Source of the DNA: Streptomyces sp. NBC_01244
GTDB lineage: Bacteria; Actinomycetota; Actinomycetes; Streptomycetales; Streptomycetaceae
Assembly: GCF_035987325.1 (NCBI RefSeq)
Contig: NZ_CP108488.1
Span: 7,502,001 to 7,566,000 of the forward strand
Length of the DNA stretch: 64,000 nucleotides
Direction: 5' to 3'
This document shows positions 1 to 7,344 of this stretch, in pieces. Positions within the stretch are counted from its first letter, which is position 1, and each line of letters opens with the position of its first letter. The notes beneath the pieces were generated by a model. The model searched no databases. It saw only the letters and a list, made by a program, of their open reading frames with translations, and was not told the DNA's origin. The translations under genes were made by a program, and so were the position numbers.

Positions 1-1299
1 CGATCCCTCCCAGATGGAGTTCAGCGGGGACTCGCGCAGCAGCCGGGGCAGCCCGGACTCCTCGACGTAGCCGTTTCCGCCCAGACACTCCAGGGCCTCC
101 GCGACCATCGGCGTACAGCGCTTGGTCACCCAGTACTTCGCGGCGGGCACCGCGATGCGCAGGAAGGCCCGCTCCTGCTCGTTGCCCGTGCTCTGGACGG
201 CGTCGTACGCGGCCGCGAGGCGGAGCGTGAGAGTGGTGGCGGCCTCGGACTCCAGGGCGAGGTCGGCGAGGACGTTGCGCATCAGAGGCTGGTCGATGAG
301 CGGTGCTCCGAAAGCAGAGCGGTGCTCCGTATGGTGAGCGGCCTGCGTCAGGGCCTGCCGCATCAGCGAGGCCGAACCGATCACGCAGTCCAGCCGGGTC
401 GCCGCGACCATCTCGATGATGGTCCGCACCCCCCGGCCCTCCTCACCCACCCGCCGCGCCCACGTCCCGTCGAACTCCACCTCGCTCGACGCGTTCGACC
501 GGTTGCCCAGCTTGTCCTTAAGCCGCTGGATCGCGAAGACGTTGCGCGTCCCGTCCGGCAGCACCCGCGGCACCAGGAAACAGGTCAACCCGCCCGGCGC
601 CTGCGCCAGTACCAGGAACCCGTCGCACATCGGAGCCGAGCAGAACCACTTGTGCCCGGTCAGCAGGTACTCGCCGGAGGCGTCCAGCGGCACCGCCGCC
701 GTCGTGTTCGCCCGGACGTCGCTCCCGCCCTGCTTCTCCGTCATGCCCATCCCGAAGAGCACCCCGGCCTTCTGCCCGGCCGGCCGCAGCCCCTCCTCGT
801 ACACGTGCGAGGTCAGCCGCGGCTCCCATTCGGCCGCCAGCTCCGGATCGGTCCGCAGCGCCGGTACCGCCGCGTGCGTCATCGAGACCGGGCAACCGTG
901 CCCCGCCTCCGCCTGCGACCACACGAAGAACCCGGCCGCCCGCCGCAGATGCCCCGCGGGCCGCCCCCACGCGTCGGTGAGCCCGGCGCCCACGGCGTGC
1001 CCGAGCAGCCGGTGCCACGAGGGATGGAACTCCACCTCGTCGATCCGATGGCCGTACCGGTCGTGCGTCCGCAGCTTCGGCGGGTTCTCGTTCGCCTGCG
1101 TCCCCCAGTCCTGTGCCTGCCGGGACCCCGCCGCGCGCCCGAGACCCGTGAGCTCTTCCTTTACCTCCGCGGCGAGTTCGGGCGCGGAGTCCGCGAGGTG
1201 CCGCTCGACCCCCTCGCTGAGGACCCGGTCGCTGCCGTAGACGTCGTGGCCCACGAGGGGCGGGGCCTGATTGCTGACTGTGTGGGTGGTGGCTGCCAT
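1..1299 (-). CDS. AidB-like acyl-CoA dehydrogenase (partial, C-terminus beyond window edge)
   Basis: Reading leftwards from ATG at 1299-1297 gives 433 codons without a stop, running off the window edge. The product is a flavin-dependent acyl-CoA dehydrogenase-fold protein of the AidB/isovaleryl-CoA dehydrogenase-like group. Visible hallmarks are the flavin-contacting loop GMGMTEKQGGSDV near residue 183, the stretch GHKWFCSAP, and at the cut end SIWEGS, whose Glu aligns with the catalytic base of the acyl-CoA dehydrogenase family (YEG motif). About 100 residues should be missing, judging from E. coli AidB at about 540. In E. coli, AidB is induced by alkylation damage and binds DNA; whether it acts on a CoA ester is unsettled, so the substrate is unknown. 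It is divergent from the BrkB-like gene, with only 17 bp between the two starts. Family assignment is firm, function less so. Confidence 0.9.
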   Translation of the reverse strand, partial: MAATTHTVSNQAPPLVGHDVYGSDRVLSEGVERHLADSAPELAAEVKEELTGLGRAAGSRQAQDWGTQANENPPKLRTHDRYGHRIDEVEFHPSWHRLLGHAVGAGLTDAWGRPAGHLRRAAGFFVWSQAEAGHGCPVSMTHAAVPALRTDPELAAEWEPRLTSHVYEEGLRPAGQKAGVLFGMGMTEKQGGSDVRANTTAAVPLDASGEYLLTGHKWFCSAPMCDGFLVLAQAPGGLTCFLVPRVLPDGTRNVFAIQRLKDKLGNRSNASSEVEFDGTWARRVGEEGRGVRTIIEMVAATRLDCVIGSASLMRQALTQAAHHTEHRSAFGAPLIDQPLMRNVLADLALESEAATTLTLRLAAAYDAVQSTGNEQERAFLRIAVPAAKYWVTKRCTPMVAEALECLGGNGYVEESGLPRLLRESPLNSIWEGS

Positions 1300-1304
1300 G
1301 CCGA

Positions 1305-1310
1305 TACCGT
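1305..1310 (+). promoter_or_regulatory. Candidate -10 element (leaderless start) for the BrkB-like gene
   Basis: TACCGT lies 6 nt before the GTG at 1317, the TANNNT-N6/7-RTG spacing common for leaderless Streptomyces transcripts. AAGGA at 1311-1315 is too close (1 nt) to the GTG to act as a normal ribosome binding site, which supports a leaderless start. The element sits in the 17-bp divergent gap. Confidence 0.4.
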
Positions 1311-1316
1311 AAGGAC

Positions 1317-2441
1317 GTGCAGCACGCGAAAGAAACACCCGAGCGGATTCCGGGACGTCTCCACCGGGCCCGCGCCCTCTACCGCAACGTCTCCAAGCGC
1401 AAGATGGCGTGGCTGCTGCTCAAAGACACCGTGAACTCGTGCATCGAGTACCGGATCCTCGGACTCGCCGCCGAGGCCGCCTTCTTCACCCTGCTCTCGC
1501 TGCCCCCGCTCTTCCTGGGCCTGCTGGGTCTGCTCGGCTACGTGGACGGCTGGTCGGGCGGAACGACCGTCGCCAGCATCGAGGAGAACATCCTGGGGGC
1601 GGTCGGCACCGTCCTCTCCGACCGGGGCGTCAACGACATCGCCAAACCGATGCTCGACGACGTCACCGGCAGGGGCCGGCCCGACCTCATCTCCCTCGGG
1701 TTCGCCTTCGCCCTCTGGTCGGGCTCGCGCGCCGTCAACGTCTTCATCGACACCATCACCGTCATGTACGGGCTCGACGGACAGCGCGGCATCGTCAAGA
1801 CCCGGCTGCTCGCCTTCGTCCTCTACATCGCCGCCCTGCTGATCGGCGCCATCGTGCTGCCGCTGATGGTGGTCGGCCCGGACGCGGTGGTGCGGCTGGT
1901 GCCCTGGAGCACGGAGGTGATCGCGGTCATGTACTGGCCCGTCGTCACGCTGCTCTCCATCGCCTTCCTGACCACGCTCTACCACGTCTCCGTCCCGGTC
2001 CGCTCGCCCTGGATCGAGGACGTGCCCGGCGCGCTGGTCGCCCTCGCCATGTGGGTGCTCGGCTCCTTCCTGCTGCGGATCTACCTCACCAACACGGTGG
2101 AGGGCCCGACCATCTACGGGTCGCTGGCCGCCCCCGTGGCGATCCTGCTGTGGATCGGCATCTCCGCCTTCGCCGTCCTCGTCGGGGCCGCCGTCAACGC
2201 CGCGATCGACCGGGTCTGGCCCTCGGTGGCCACCGCGGCGGCCCGCGAGGCGAACGAGCGGGTCCGCGAGGCGGAGGCCGCCCAGCTCGTGGCCCGGGCG
2301 GCCGCCTGGCGGGCCCTGGCCGAGGGGGAGTCGGAGGACGACGAGGGCGACGAGGACGGGGGCATGCCCTCGGAGTTCCCGGAGCGCTGGTCGAAGTTCC
2401 TGCCCCCCGAGGACTACCACTCCCGCCTGCGCAAGCACTGA
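1317..2441 (+). CDS. YihY/virulence factor BrkB family membrane protein
   Basis: This 374-residue integral membrane protein belongs to the YihY/BrkB family (once wrongly called RNase BN). Its role is unknown; transport or envelope functions have been suggested. After a basic N-terminal stretch, about six hydrophobic segments follow between residues 40 and 300, including AAFFTLLSLPPLFLGLLGLL, LLAFVLYIAALLIGAIVLPL and PVAILLWIGISAFAVLVGAA. The last 60 residues are soluble and acidic (EGESEDDEGDEDGG), presumably cytoplasmic. GTG at 1317 is taken as the start because of the leaderless promoter spacing; an internal ATG (MAWLLL) about 30 codons downstream is possible. The gene is followed after 13-22 bp by an AraC-like regulator. 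Confidence 0.88.
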   Translation: MQHAKETPERIPGRLHRARALYRNVSKRKMAWLLLKDTVNSCIEYRILGLAAEAAFFTLLSLPPLFLGLLGLLGYVDGWSGGTTVASIEENILGAVGTVLSDRGVNDIAKPMLDDVTGRGRPDLISLGFAFALWSGSRAVNVFIDTITVMYGLDGQRGIVKTRLLAFVLYIAALLIGAIVLPLMVVGPDAVVRLVPWSTEVIAVMYWPVVTLLSIAFLTTLYHVSVPVRSPWIEDVPGALVALAMWVLGSFLLRIYLTNTVEGPTIYGSLAAPVAILLWIGISAFAVLVGAAVNAAIDRVWPSVATAAAREANERVREAEAAQLVARAAAWRALAEGESEDDEGDEDGGMPSEFPERWSKFLPPEDYHSRLRKH

Positions 2442-2450
2442 CCGCCGCCG

Positions 2451-2456
2451 TAGCGT
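2451..2456 (+). promoter_or_regulatory. Candidate -10 element (leaderless start) for the AraC-like gene
   Basis: TAGCGT is followed by 7 nt and then GTG at 2464. No Shine-Dalgarno sequence precedes either GTG candidate (2455, 2458) or the one at 2464. The arrangement resembles leaderless Streptomyces promoters; it is a pattern match only. Confidence 0.35.
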
Positions 2457-2463
2457 GGTGTCC

Positions 2464-3360
2464 GTGGAGGATCGCGCGGACGACGCCGTGCCCGGCCCGG
2501 GGCCGGAGGAACGGCCCGGGGAACGGCCCGGGGAACGGTACGAGGAAGGGCTTGCGGCACGGTACGAGGAACGGCCGTCCCGGACGGTCGCCGGAGCGGT
2601 GCTCTGGCGGGCCGGCGGGGCCGGCGCCGGCATGGTGCTGCCCGACGGGTGCATGGACCTGCTGTGGGTGGACGGCCGGCTCCTGGTGGCCGGACCCGAC
2701 ACCGCCGCGCACCCCGCCGGAGAAGTCCCGGGCTCCGGCTTCGCCGGCATCCGGCTGGCCCCCGGCACGGCGCCCGCGCTGCTCGGCGTACCGGCCCGCG
2801 TACTGCGCGACCGGCGGGTCGAGCTGGCGGACCTGTGGCCCGCCGCCGAGGTACGGCGCCTCACCGCGCTCGTGGCCGCGTACGGGGATCCCCGCGCGGG
2901 ACTGGAGGAGCTGGCCCGGCTCCGCGCGGCCGAAGGCGCCCCACCGGACCCCCTCGTCGCGGAGGTGACGGCCCGGCTGCGCGCCGGGCAGGGCGTGGCC
3001 GCCGTGGCCGGGGCGGTCGGCCTCGGGGAGCGGCAGCTGCACCGGCGCTCCCTCGACGCCTTCGGCTACGGGCCCCGGACCCTGGGGCGGATCCTGCGCC
3101 TCCAGCGGGCCCTCGCGCTGACCCGGCGCGGGCTGTCGCAGGCGGCGGTGGCAGCGGCGGCCGGATACGCCGACCAGGCGCACTACACCCGCGAGGTGCG
3201 CGCCCTGGCGGGGACCACGCCGGGGGCCTACGCGGCGGGGTCCGGTCAGGCGGGGTCCGGTCAGGCAGGGGCGGGTCAGGCAGGGTCGGGCGCTTCGCCT
3301 GCTCCAGCCGGTGCGAAGAGGGAGATCCCGGAGCCGTCCGGGTCCAGGACGACGGCGTAG
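2464..3360 (+). CDS. AraC family-like helix-turn-helix regulator (DUF6597-type N-domain)
   Basis: This predicted transcription factor has about 298 residues. The N-terminal half contains VLPDGCMDLLWVDGRLLVAG, the signature of the DUF6597/AraC-associated sensing domain; the C-terminal half has two AraC-type helix-turn-helices, the second around AAVAAAAGYADQAHYTREVR. The start was chosen from the leaderless arrangement; GTG at 2455 would add three residues. The last 28 or so codons are a Gly/Ala/Ser/Gln-rich tail (repeats of SGQAG) that runs antisense over the 3' end of the convergent VOC gene (overlap 3276-3360). The ligand is unknown. The neighbouring VOC gene is a plausible target, since AraC and VOC pairs are common in actinobacteria, but this is inference. 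Confidence 0.8.
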   Translation: MEDRADDAVPGPGPEERPGERPGERYEEGLAARYEERPSRTVAGAVLWRAGGAGAGMVLPDGCMDLLWVDGRLLVAGPDTAAHPAGEVPGSGFAGIRLAPGTAPALLGVPARVLRDRRVELADLWPAAEVRRLTALVAAYGDPRAGLEELARLRAAEGAPPDPLVAEVTARLRAGQGVAAVAGAVGLGERQLHRRSLDAFGYGPRTLGRILRLQRALALTRRGLSQAAVAAAAGYADQAHYTREVRALAGTTPGAYAAGSGQAGSGQAGAGQAGSGASPAPAGAKREIPEPSGSRTTA

Positions 3361-3692
3361 CGCTGCCCCCAGAAGGCGTCCCAGGGCTTCAGATGGCCCG
3401 TGTTCCCGGCCTCGGTCAGCTCCGCGTACAGCGAGTCCACCTCGGCGGGGGAGTCGCACAGGAACGCGAGCCCCACCCGGCCGTCGCTCGTCGGGCGGGT
3501 CCAGGACGGGTCGAAGGAGCGGATGACCTCCTCCGTGTCCCAGCCGATCCGCTGTCCGCCCGGCAGGACGGCTTCGACGTGCGGCTGGGAGTCGGCCTCG
3601 GCGGGCACGTCGATGCCGAGGCGGCGGTAGAAGGCGAGCGATGCGGCCATGTCGGAGACGATGATGCCGATCATGTCGAGTCGGGGAGTCAT
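3276..3692 (-). CDS. VOC family protein (glyoxalase/bleomycin-resistance fold)
   Basis: The 138-residue single-domain protein has two beta-alpha-beta-beta-beta modules: LDMIGIIVSDMAASLAFYRR at the N-terminus and the closing strand YAVVLDPDGSGISLFAP near the C-terminus. VOC proteins include metal-dependent isomerases, dioxygenases and drug-binding proteins. The substrate cannot be read from sequence, and the usual metal His/Glu set is not obvious, so it may bind rather than convert a ligand. ATG at 3692 is preceded by TAGGGT with a 6-nt gap, suggesting a leaderless transcript. The 3' end overlaps the convergent AraC-like gene by 85 bp. Confidence 0.88.
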   Translation of the reverse strand: MTPRLDMIGIIVSDMAASLAFYRRLGIDVPAEADSQPHVEAVLPGGQRIGWDTEEVIRSFDPSWTRPTSDGRVGLAFLCDSPAEVDSLYAELTEAGNTGHLKPWDAFWGQRYAVVLDPDGSGISLFAPAGAGEAPDPA

Positions 3693-3698
3693 GAACTC

Positions 3699-3704
3699 AC
3701 CCTA
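3699..3704 (-). promoter_or_regulatory. Candidate -10 element (leaderless start) for the VOC gene
   Basis: On the minus strand TAGGGT is followed by GAGTTC and then ATG at 3692, matching the TANNNT-N6-ATG layout of leaderless genes. No ribosome binding site is visible in the 6-nt gap. Confidence 0.4.
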
Positions 3705-3790
3705 GGCACGCCCGGCCGGGCCGGTCTTGAACGAATCGGACACCGGCGGACCCGTGGCCGGGCGGGCCGGCCCGGACCGTCCAGGCCCGG

Positions 3791-4723
3791 TCACTCGGGG
3801 GCATCCTCCTGGGGCAGGTGGCGGTAGACCGTGGCGCGGGAGACGCCGAGGGCGGCGGCGATCGCGGTGGCCCCGCTGCCCGCCGCGTGCATCCGGCGGG
3901 CGGCCTCGATCATGGCCGGGCTCATGGCGGCGGGCCGCCCGCGCCGTCCCCCCGGCACGGGCCGCGCCGACGCGTCGGGGCCGTTCGGGCCGTGCGGACC
4001 GTCGAGCAGGCGTCGTACGCCGTCCAGGACGGCCTCGCGCAGGGCAGGGACGGGAGCGTCGGCGAAGAGCACCACCGGATCGGAGAGCATCGCCACGGCC
4101 TGGGCGGCCCGCACCCGTTCCGCGAATCCGGGATTCGGCCCCGCGACCAGGAAGTTGGCGCGGAGCATGGCGTCGCGCAGGCGGGCGAAGGCCGGGCCGG
4201 GGACGGCCAGGGCCATGTCCTGGAGGTTGAGGCGCAGCAGGTGGCGGTGGTCCAGCCAGACGTCGAGCACCCCTTCGATGACGGCCCACCGGGTCCGGTC
4301 CGAGGATCCGGAGGTGCCGGACGTGACGGGTGCGCCGGACGTGACGGATGCGCCGGACGTGACGGATGCGCCGGACCCTTCGGCCGAGCCGGACCCGTCG
4401 GCCGTGCGGGGACCGCCCGCCGCGGCGCGGGCCAGGGCGGCCGCCAGATCCCGGAGCATCGGCTCGACCAGGGCGCCGAGGATGTCGGCCTTGCCGGGGA
4501 AGTGGTAGAGCACCGCCGGCTTGGAGACGCCCACCTGTTCGGCGATCTCCCGCAGCGAGGTCTCGTGGAAGCCGCGGACCCCGAACAGTTCCATGGAGAC
4601 CCGCAGGATCCGGCGCCGGGTATCGGGAGCCGTCTCGCTCATCGACGTGTTCCGCGAGGCGGCGACCACGGTGCACTGCGTCTCGTAAATCGTCTCAGAA
4701 TCTGCGGTTCCGCTGGTCTCCAT
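3791..4723 (-). CDS. TetR family regulator with an additional C-terminal resolvase-type HTH
   Basis: The 310-residue regulator has a typical TetR DNA-binding region at about residues 33-85 (RRRILRVSMELFG, then TSLREIAEQVGVSKPAVLYH). Unusually, residues about 265-303 form a second helix-turn-helix of the Hin/resolvase HTH_7 type (SPAMIEAARRMHAAGSGATA then ALGVSRATVYRHL). Between them lies a ligand/dimer domain interrupted by a repeated linker (SVTSGA units) encoded by an 18-bp tandem repeat. ATG at 4723 is preferred because TAAGCT precedes it by 6 nt (leaderless layout); ATG at 4642 (MSETAPDT) would give the more usual TetR length at the N-terminus. The ligand and targets are unknown. Two DNA-binding modules on one chain suggest binding to paired or looped sites (inference). 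Confidence 0.85.
   Translation of the reverse strand: METSGTADSETIYETQCTVVAASRNTSMSETAPDTRRRILRVSMELFGVRGFHETSLREIAEQVGVSKPAVLYHFPGKADILGALVEPMLRDLAAALARAAAGGPRTADGSGSAEGSGASVTSGASVTSGAPVTSGTSGSSDRTRWAVIEGVLDVWLDHRHLLRLNLQDMALAVPGPAFARLRDAMLRANFLVAGPNPGFAERVRAAQAVAMLSDPVVLFADAPVPALREAVLDGVRRLLDGPHGPNGPDASARPVPGGRRGRPAAMSPAMIEAARRMHAAGSGATAIAAALGVSRATVYRHLPQEDAPE
4320..4373. repeat. 18-bp tandem repeat (3 copies) inside the TetR gene
   Basis: Three near-identical 18-bp units (4320-4337, 4338-4355, 4356-4373; consensus GACGTGACGGATGCGCCG) plus a partial unit before them encode the linker repeat SVTSGA on the minus strand. The unit length is a multiple of three, so copy-number changes would keep the frame. 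Confidence 0.85.
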
Positions 4724-4927
4724 CGGAACAGCTTAATCTCTGTGGTCGACTTGACTGCGGATCTCTCGGGCCCGCCCTGACCGGCGGTAAGTTCGAAACC
4801 CGGCTTCAGGACGCTCCGTAAAAGAAGTGGCGCGGGCCTGAGGGTGCTTGTTACGGTGGGGACGTTCCCGCCGACCGGTGCGGGACGGCTCGTCAGCACG
4901 TATGCAGACCCGGAGGTGAGTTCATTG

Positions 4928-4999
4928 ATGACTGTCATGGCGCAGGGCGTTGCCCGCACTCAGAAGACCATCAATGTCACTTCTGTGGTCTCCGGCTGA
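4928..4999 (+). CDS. Possible 23-residue leader peptide upstream of rsgA
   Basis: ATG at 4928 follows a strong Shine-Dalgarno sequence, GGAGGTGA (4912-4919), with 8-nt spacing and opens a 23-codon frame beginning MTVMAQGVARTQ and ending VVSG before TGA at 4997-4999. The segment GAGGTGAG (4913-4920), which contains the Shine-Dalgarno, is exactly complementary to CTCACCTC at 5003-5010, just after the stop. Translation of the small frame could therefore open or close a structure ahead of rsgA (TTG 5065). I do not recognise the peptide. A leader/attenuation role is inferred only from the ribosome binding site, the size and the complementarity. It could also be an unrelated small protein. Confidence 0.4.
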   Translation: MTVMAQGVARTQKTINVTSVVSG

Positions 5000-5064
5000 C
5001 CTCTCACCTCTTTCGCGCCCGGTAGCGGCGCGCACCGCCGGGGCCACCCTGTGAAGGGTTTCCC

Positions 5065-6189
5065 TTGTCTCTCCCCGCTTTCTCTTCTCCTTCCTCCTCT
5101 TCCTCCTCCTCGCTTCCGCACGCCCTGGCCCCCTACGGCTGGGACGAGGCGTGGGCGGCCGAGTTCGCCCCGTACACCGATCAGGGCCTGCTTCCCGGCC
5201 GGGTCGTACGGGTCGACCGCGGCCAGTGCGACGTCATGACGGCGGACGGCATCGTCCGCGCCGACACCGCCTTCGTCACCCCGCACGACCCGCTCCGGGT
5301 CATCTGCACCGGAGACTGGGCGGTGCTGGAGGCGCACGGCAACCCGCGCTACGTGAAGACGTACCTGCCGCGCCGGACCGCCTTCGTACGGTCCACCTCA
5401 TCCCAGCGGTCCGAGGGCCAGATCCTCGCCGCGAACGTCGACCACGCGATCATCGCGGTGTCGCTGGCCGTCGAACTGGACCTCGGCCGCATCGAGCGGT
5501 TCCTCGCGCTCGCCTGGGAATCGGGGGCGCAGCCCCTCGTGGTCCTGACCAAGGCGGACCTGGTCCCGGACCCGGTCACCCTCGGACACCTCGTCGAGGA
5601 CGTGGAGACGACGGCCCCCGGGGTCGCCGTCCTCACGGTCTCCTCGGTGACCGGGGAGGGCACGGACGTGCTCGCCGCAGTGGTCGGGGGCGGTACGAGC
5701 GTGCTCCTCGGGATCTCCGGCGCGGGCAAGTCCACGCTGGCCAACGCGCTGTTGGGGGAGGACGTGATGGAGGTCCAGGCGGCGCGCGAGGTCGACGGCA
5801 AGGGCCGCCACACCACCACGACGCGCAACCTGCTCGTGCTGCCGGGCGGTGGCGTGCTGATCGACACCCCCGGGCTGCGGGGCGTCGGGCTCTTCGACGC
5901 GGAGGCGGGCGTCGGGCAGGTCTTCTCGGAGATCGAGGAGTACGCGCAGCGGTGCCGTTTCCACGACTGCGCGCACGAGGCGGAGCCGGGGTGCGGCGTA
6001 CGGGCCGCGGTGGACTCCGGGGAGCTGCCGGAGCGGCGGCTGGAGAGCTACCGCAAGCTGCTGCGGGAGAACCAGCGGATCGTCGCGAAGACCGACGCGC
6101 GGCTCCGGTCGGAGATCAGGCGCGACTGGAGGCTCCGCTCGGCGGTGGGCCGCGCGAACTATGCCGCGAAGCGGACCGGCCGGGCCTGA
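5065..6189 (+). CDS. rsgA: Ribosome small subunit-dependent GTPase A (RsgA/YjeQ)
   Basis: RsgA is a circularly permuted GTPase that helps late maturation of the 30S subunit in the cytoplasm. The 374-residue frame shows the family order: an OB-like N-terminal region (residues about 30-100, DRGQCDVMTADGIVRAD), the permuted G4 motif TKAD (162-165), then the P-loop GISGAGKS (216-223), the G3 motif DTPG (267-270), and a zinc-binding C-terminal region with C297, C302, H304 and C310. TTG at 5065 is the chosen start because GAAGGG (5053-5058) sits 6 nt upstream. The first 15 residues are a Ser/Pro-rich stretch (SSPSSSSSSS), unusual for the family and probably disordered. A short leader frame lies just upstream. 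Confidence 0.95.
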   Translation: MSLPAFSSPSSSSSSSLPHALAPYGWDEAWAAEFAPYTDQGLLPGRVVRVDRGQCDVMTADGIVRADTAFVTPHDPLRVICTGDWAVLEAHGNPRYVKTYLPRRTAFVRSTSSQRSEGQILAANVDHAIIAVSLAVELDLGRIERFLALAWESGAQPLVVLTKADLVPDPVTLGHLVEDVETTAPGVAVLTVSSVTGEGTDVLAAVVGGGTSVLLGISGAGKSTLANALLGEDVMEVQAAREVDGKGRHTTTTRNLLVLPGGGVLIDTPGLRGVGLFDAEAGVGQVFSEIEEYAQRCRFHDCAHEAEPGCGVRAAVDSGELPERRLESYRKLLRENQRIVAKTDARLRSEIRRDWRLRSAVGRANYAAKRTGRA

Positions 6190-6302
6190 CGGCTCCCGGC
6201 CCGGGGGCCGCGCCCCGCCCCGGTGCCGGGCACGCCCCCCGCCCCGGGCCGGGCACGCCCCCGCCCGGGGCTGGGCCCCACCCGGCACCGGGCGCGGGTG
6301 TG

Positions 6303-6339
6303 CCGCTGCGCGGGGAGGGGAACCTGCTCCGCGCAGCGG
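6303..6339. terminator. Bidirectional hairpin terminator between rsgA and the PPOX gene
   Basis: Perfect 11-bp arms CCGCTGCGCGG (6303-6313) and CCGCGCAGCGG (6329-6339) with a 15-nt loop lie between the convergent rsgA and PPOX genes. There is no U-tract, as is usual in Streptomyces. The preceding 6190-6302 is very GC-rich low-complexity DNA with CGGGCACGCCCC-like repeats and no gene. Confidence 0.6.
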
Positions 6340-6343
6340 TGGG

Positions 6344-6730
6344 CTAGGTGTCCAGGCCCCAGGACAGCACGCGGTCCGGGTGGATGCGGATGACCTCCGG
6401 GCTGAAGTGGGGGCCCAAGGAGTGCGGGCCCACTTCCAGCGTGGCCCGGCCGCGGATCTCGATGCCGCGCACCGTCCAGGGACGGGTGCTGACCAGGTCG
6501 TCCACGACCAGTGACAGCCGGGGGTTCTCGGTGAGGTTCCGCCACTTCTTCGTCGTGCCCATCGCCAGCCCGCCCACCAGGACCGTCCCGTCGTCCTGAG
6601 GGAAGAATCCGACCGGGTTCGCCTGGGGCTGCCCGGCCGGGTCCACCGTCGCGAGCCGGCCCAGGTGCTGCGAGCGCAGGTATGTCCGTTCGGCCTCGCT
6701 GAAACCCTTGAACTCCGCCATGTCGGTCAT
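6344..6730 (-). CDS. PPOX class F420-dependent/flavin oxidoreductase-like protein
   Basis: This split-barrel protein of about 128 residues is of the pyridoxamine 5'-phosphate oxidase-like class, which in actinobacteria often uses F420 or flavin and reduces diverse substrates. Typical segments are LGRLATVDPAGQPQANPVGF, the strand VLVGGLAMGTTKKWRNL and the dimer segment RLSLVVDDLV, followed by the conserved VRGIEIRGRATLE. ATG at 6730 (MTDMAEFKG) is chosen; ATG at 6721 is an alternative, and an upstream in-frame start would add 12 residues not typical of the family. The substrate is unknown. The gene converges on rsgA. Confidence 0.85.
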   Translation of the reverse strand: MTDMAEFKGFSEAERTYLRSQHLGRLATVDPAGQPQANPVGFFPQDDGTVLVGGLAMGTTKKWRNLTENPRLSLVVDDLVSTRPWTVRGIEIRGRATLEVGPHSLGPHFSPEVIRIHPDRVLSWGLDT

Positions 6731-6828
6731 GGGGGAGACGATCCCAGCCGGGGCCGCACGGCGCATCGGGCCGAGGACCTAGTCGGGCCTACGCCGTAAG
6801 TCCCGGTCGGCGGGGACCAGGTCGTCGG

Positions 6829-7320
6829 CTAGGCCCACAGCAGCGTCCCCACCCACGCCCCCACCACCAGCAGGCACGCGAACAGCTCCACCAGCACGCT
6901 CGTCCCCACCGCCCGCATCACCGCCCGCACCGACGCCCACGCCTCCCCGGGGGTGCCCAGGCGGCGTCGCTCGCAGAGGTAGATGCCGCCGACGAAGCCG
7001 GGGGCCGTGCCCACCACCGGGAGCAGCACGAAGCCCAGTACCGCGCCCACGCCCGCGTACACCACCATCCGGCGGGTGACGCCGACCCCCCGGAGCCGCC
7101 GCGGGGGCAGCAGCCACTTCACCACCTGCACCACCAGCAGCAGCGCCGTCGCGCCCGCCAGCAGGCCCCAGGCCACCGACGAGCGTTCGTGCAGCGCCCA
7201 CCACAGGATTCCGGCCCAGACGAGGAGGGTGCCGGGGGCGCCGGGGACCAGTACCCCGAGCAATCCGAGCACCAGCACCAGCCCCACCAGCAGCAACTGG
7301 GGCAGCTGAGGCAGGTCCAT
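6829..7320 (-). CDS. DUF456 domain-containing membrane protein
   Basis: The 163-residue hydrophobic protein matches the DUF456 family: an N-terminal segment LLLVGLVLVLGLLGVLVPGA, the conserved PGAPGTLLVWAGILWWAL, and the glycine-rich LPVVGTAPGFVGGIYLCE followed by a final membrane helix LVELFACLLVVGAWVGTLLW. About four to five membrane segments are visible. The function of the family is unknown. It follows the TrmB/LuxR-type regulator by 24 bp on the same strand and may share its transcript. The 98 bp between its stop and the PPOX gene carry nothing I recognise. Confidence 0.88.
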   Translation of the reverse strand: MDLPQLPQLLLVGLVLVLGLLGVLVPGAPGTLLVWAGILWWALHERSSVAWGLLAGATALLLVVQVVKWLLPPRRLRGVGVTRRMVVYAGVGAVLGFVLLPVVGTAPGFVGGIYLCERRRLGTPGEAWASVRAVMRAVGTSVLVELFACLLVVGAWVGTLLWA

Positions 7321-7344
7321 CTGCCCAGCCTGCCCGGCCCGGGG

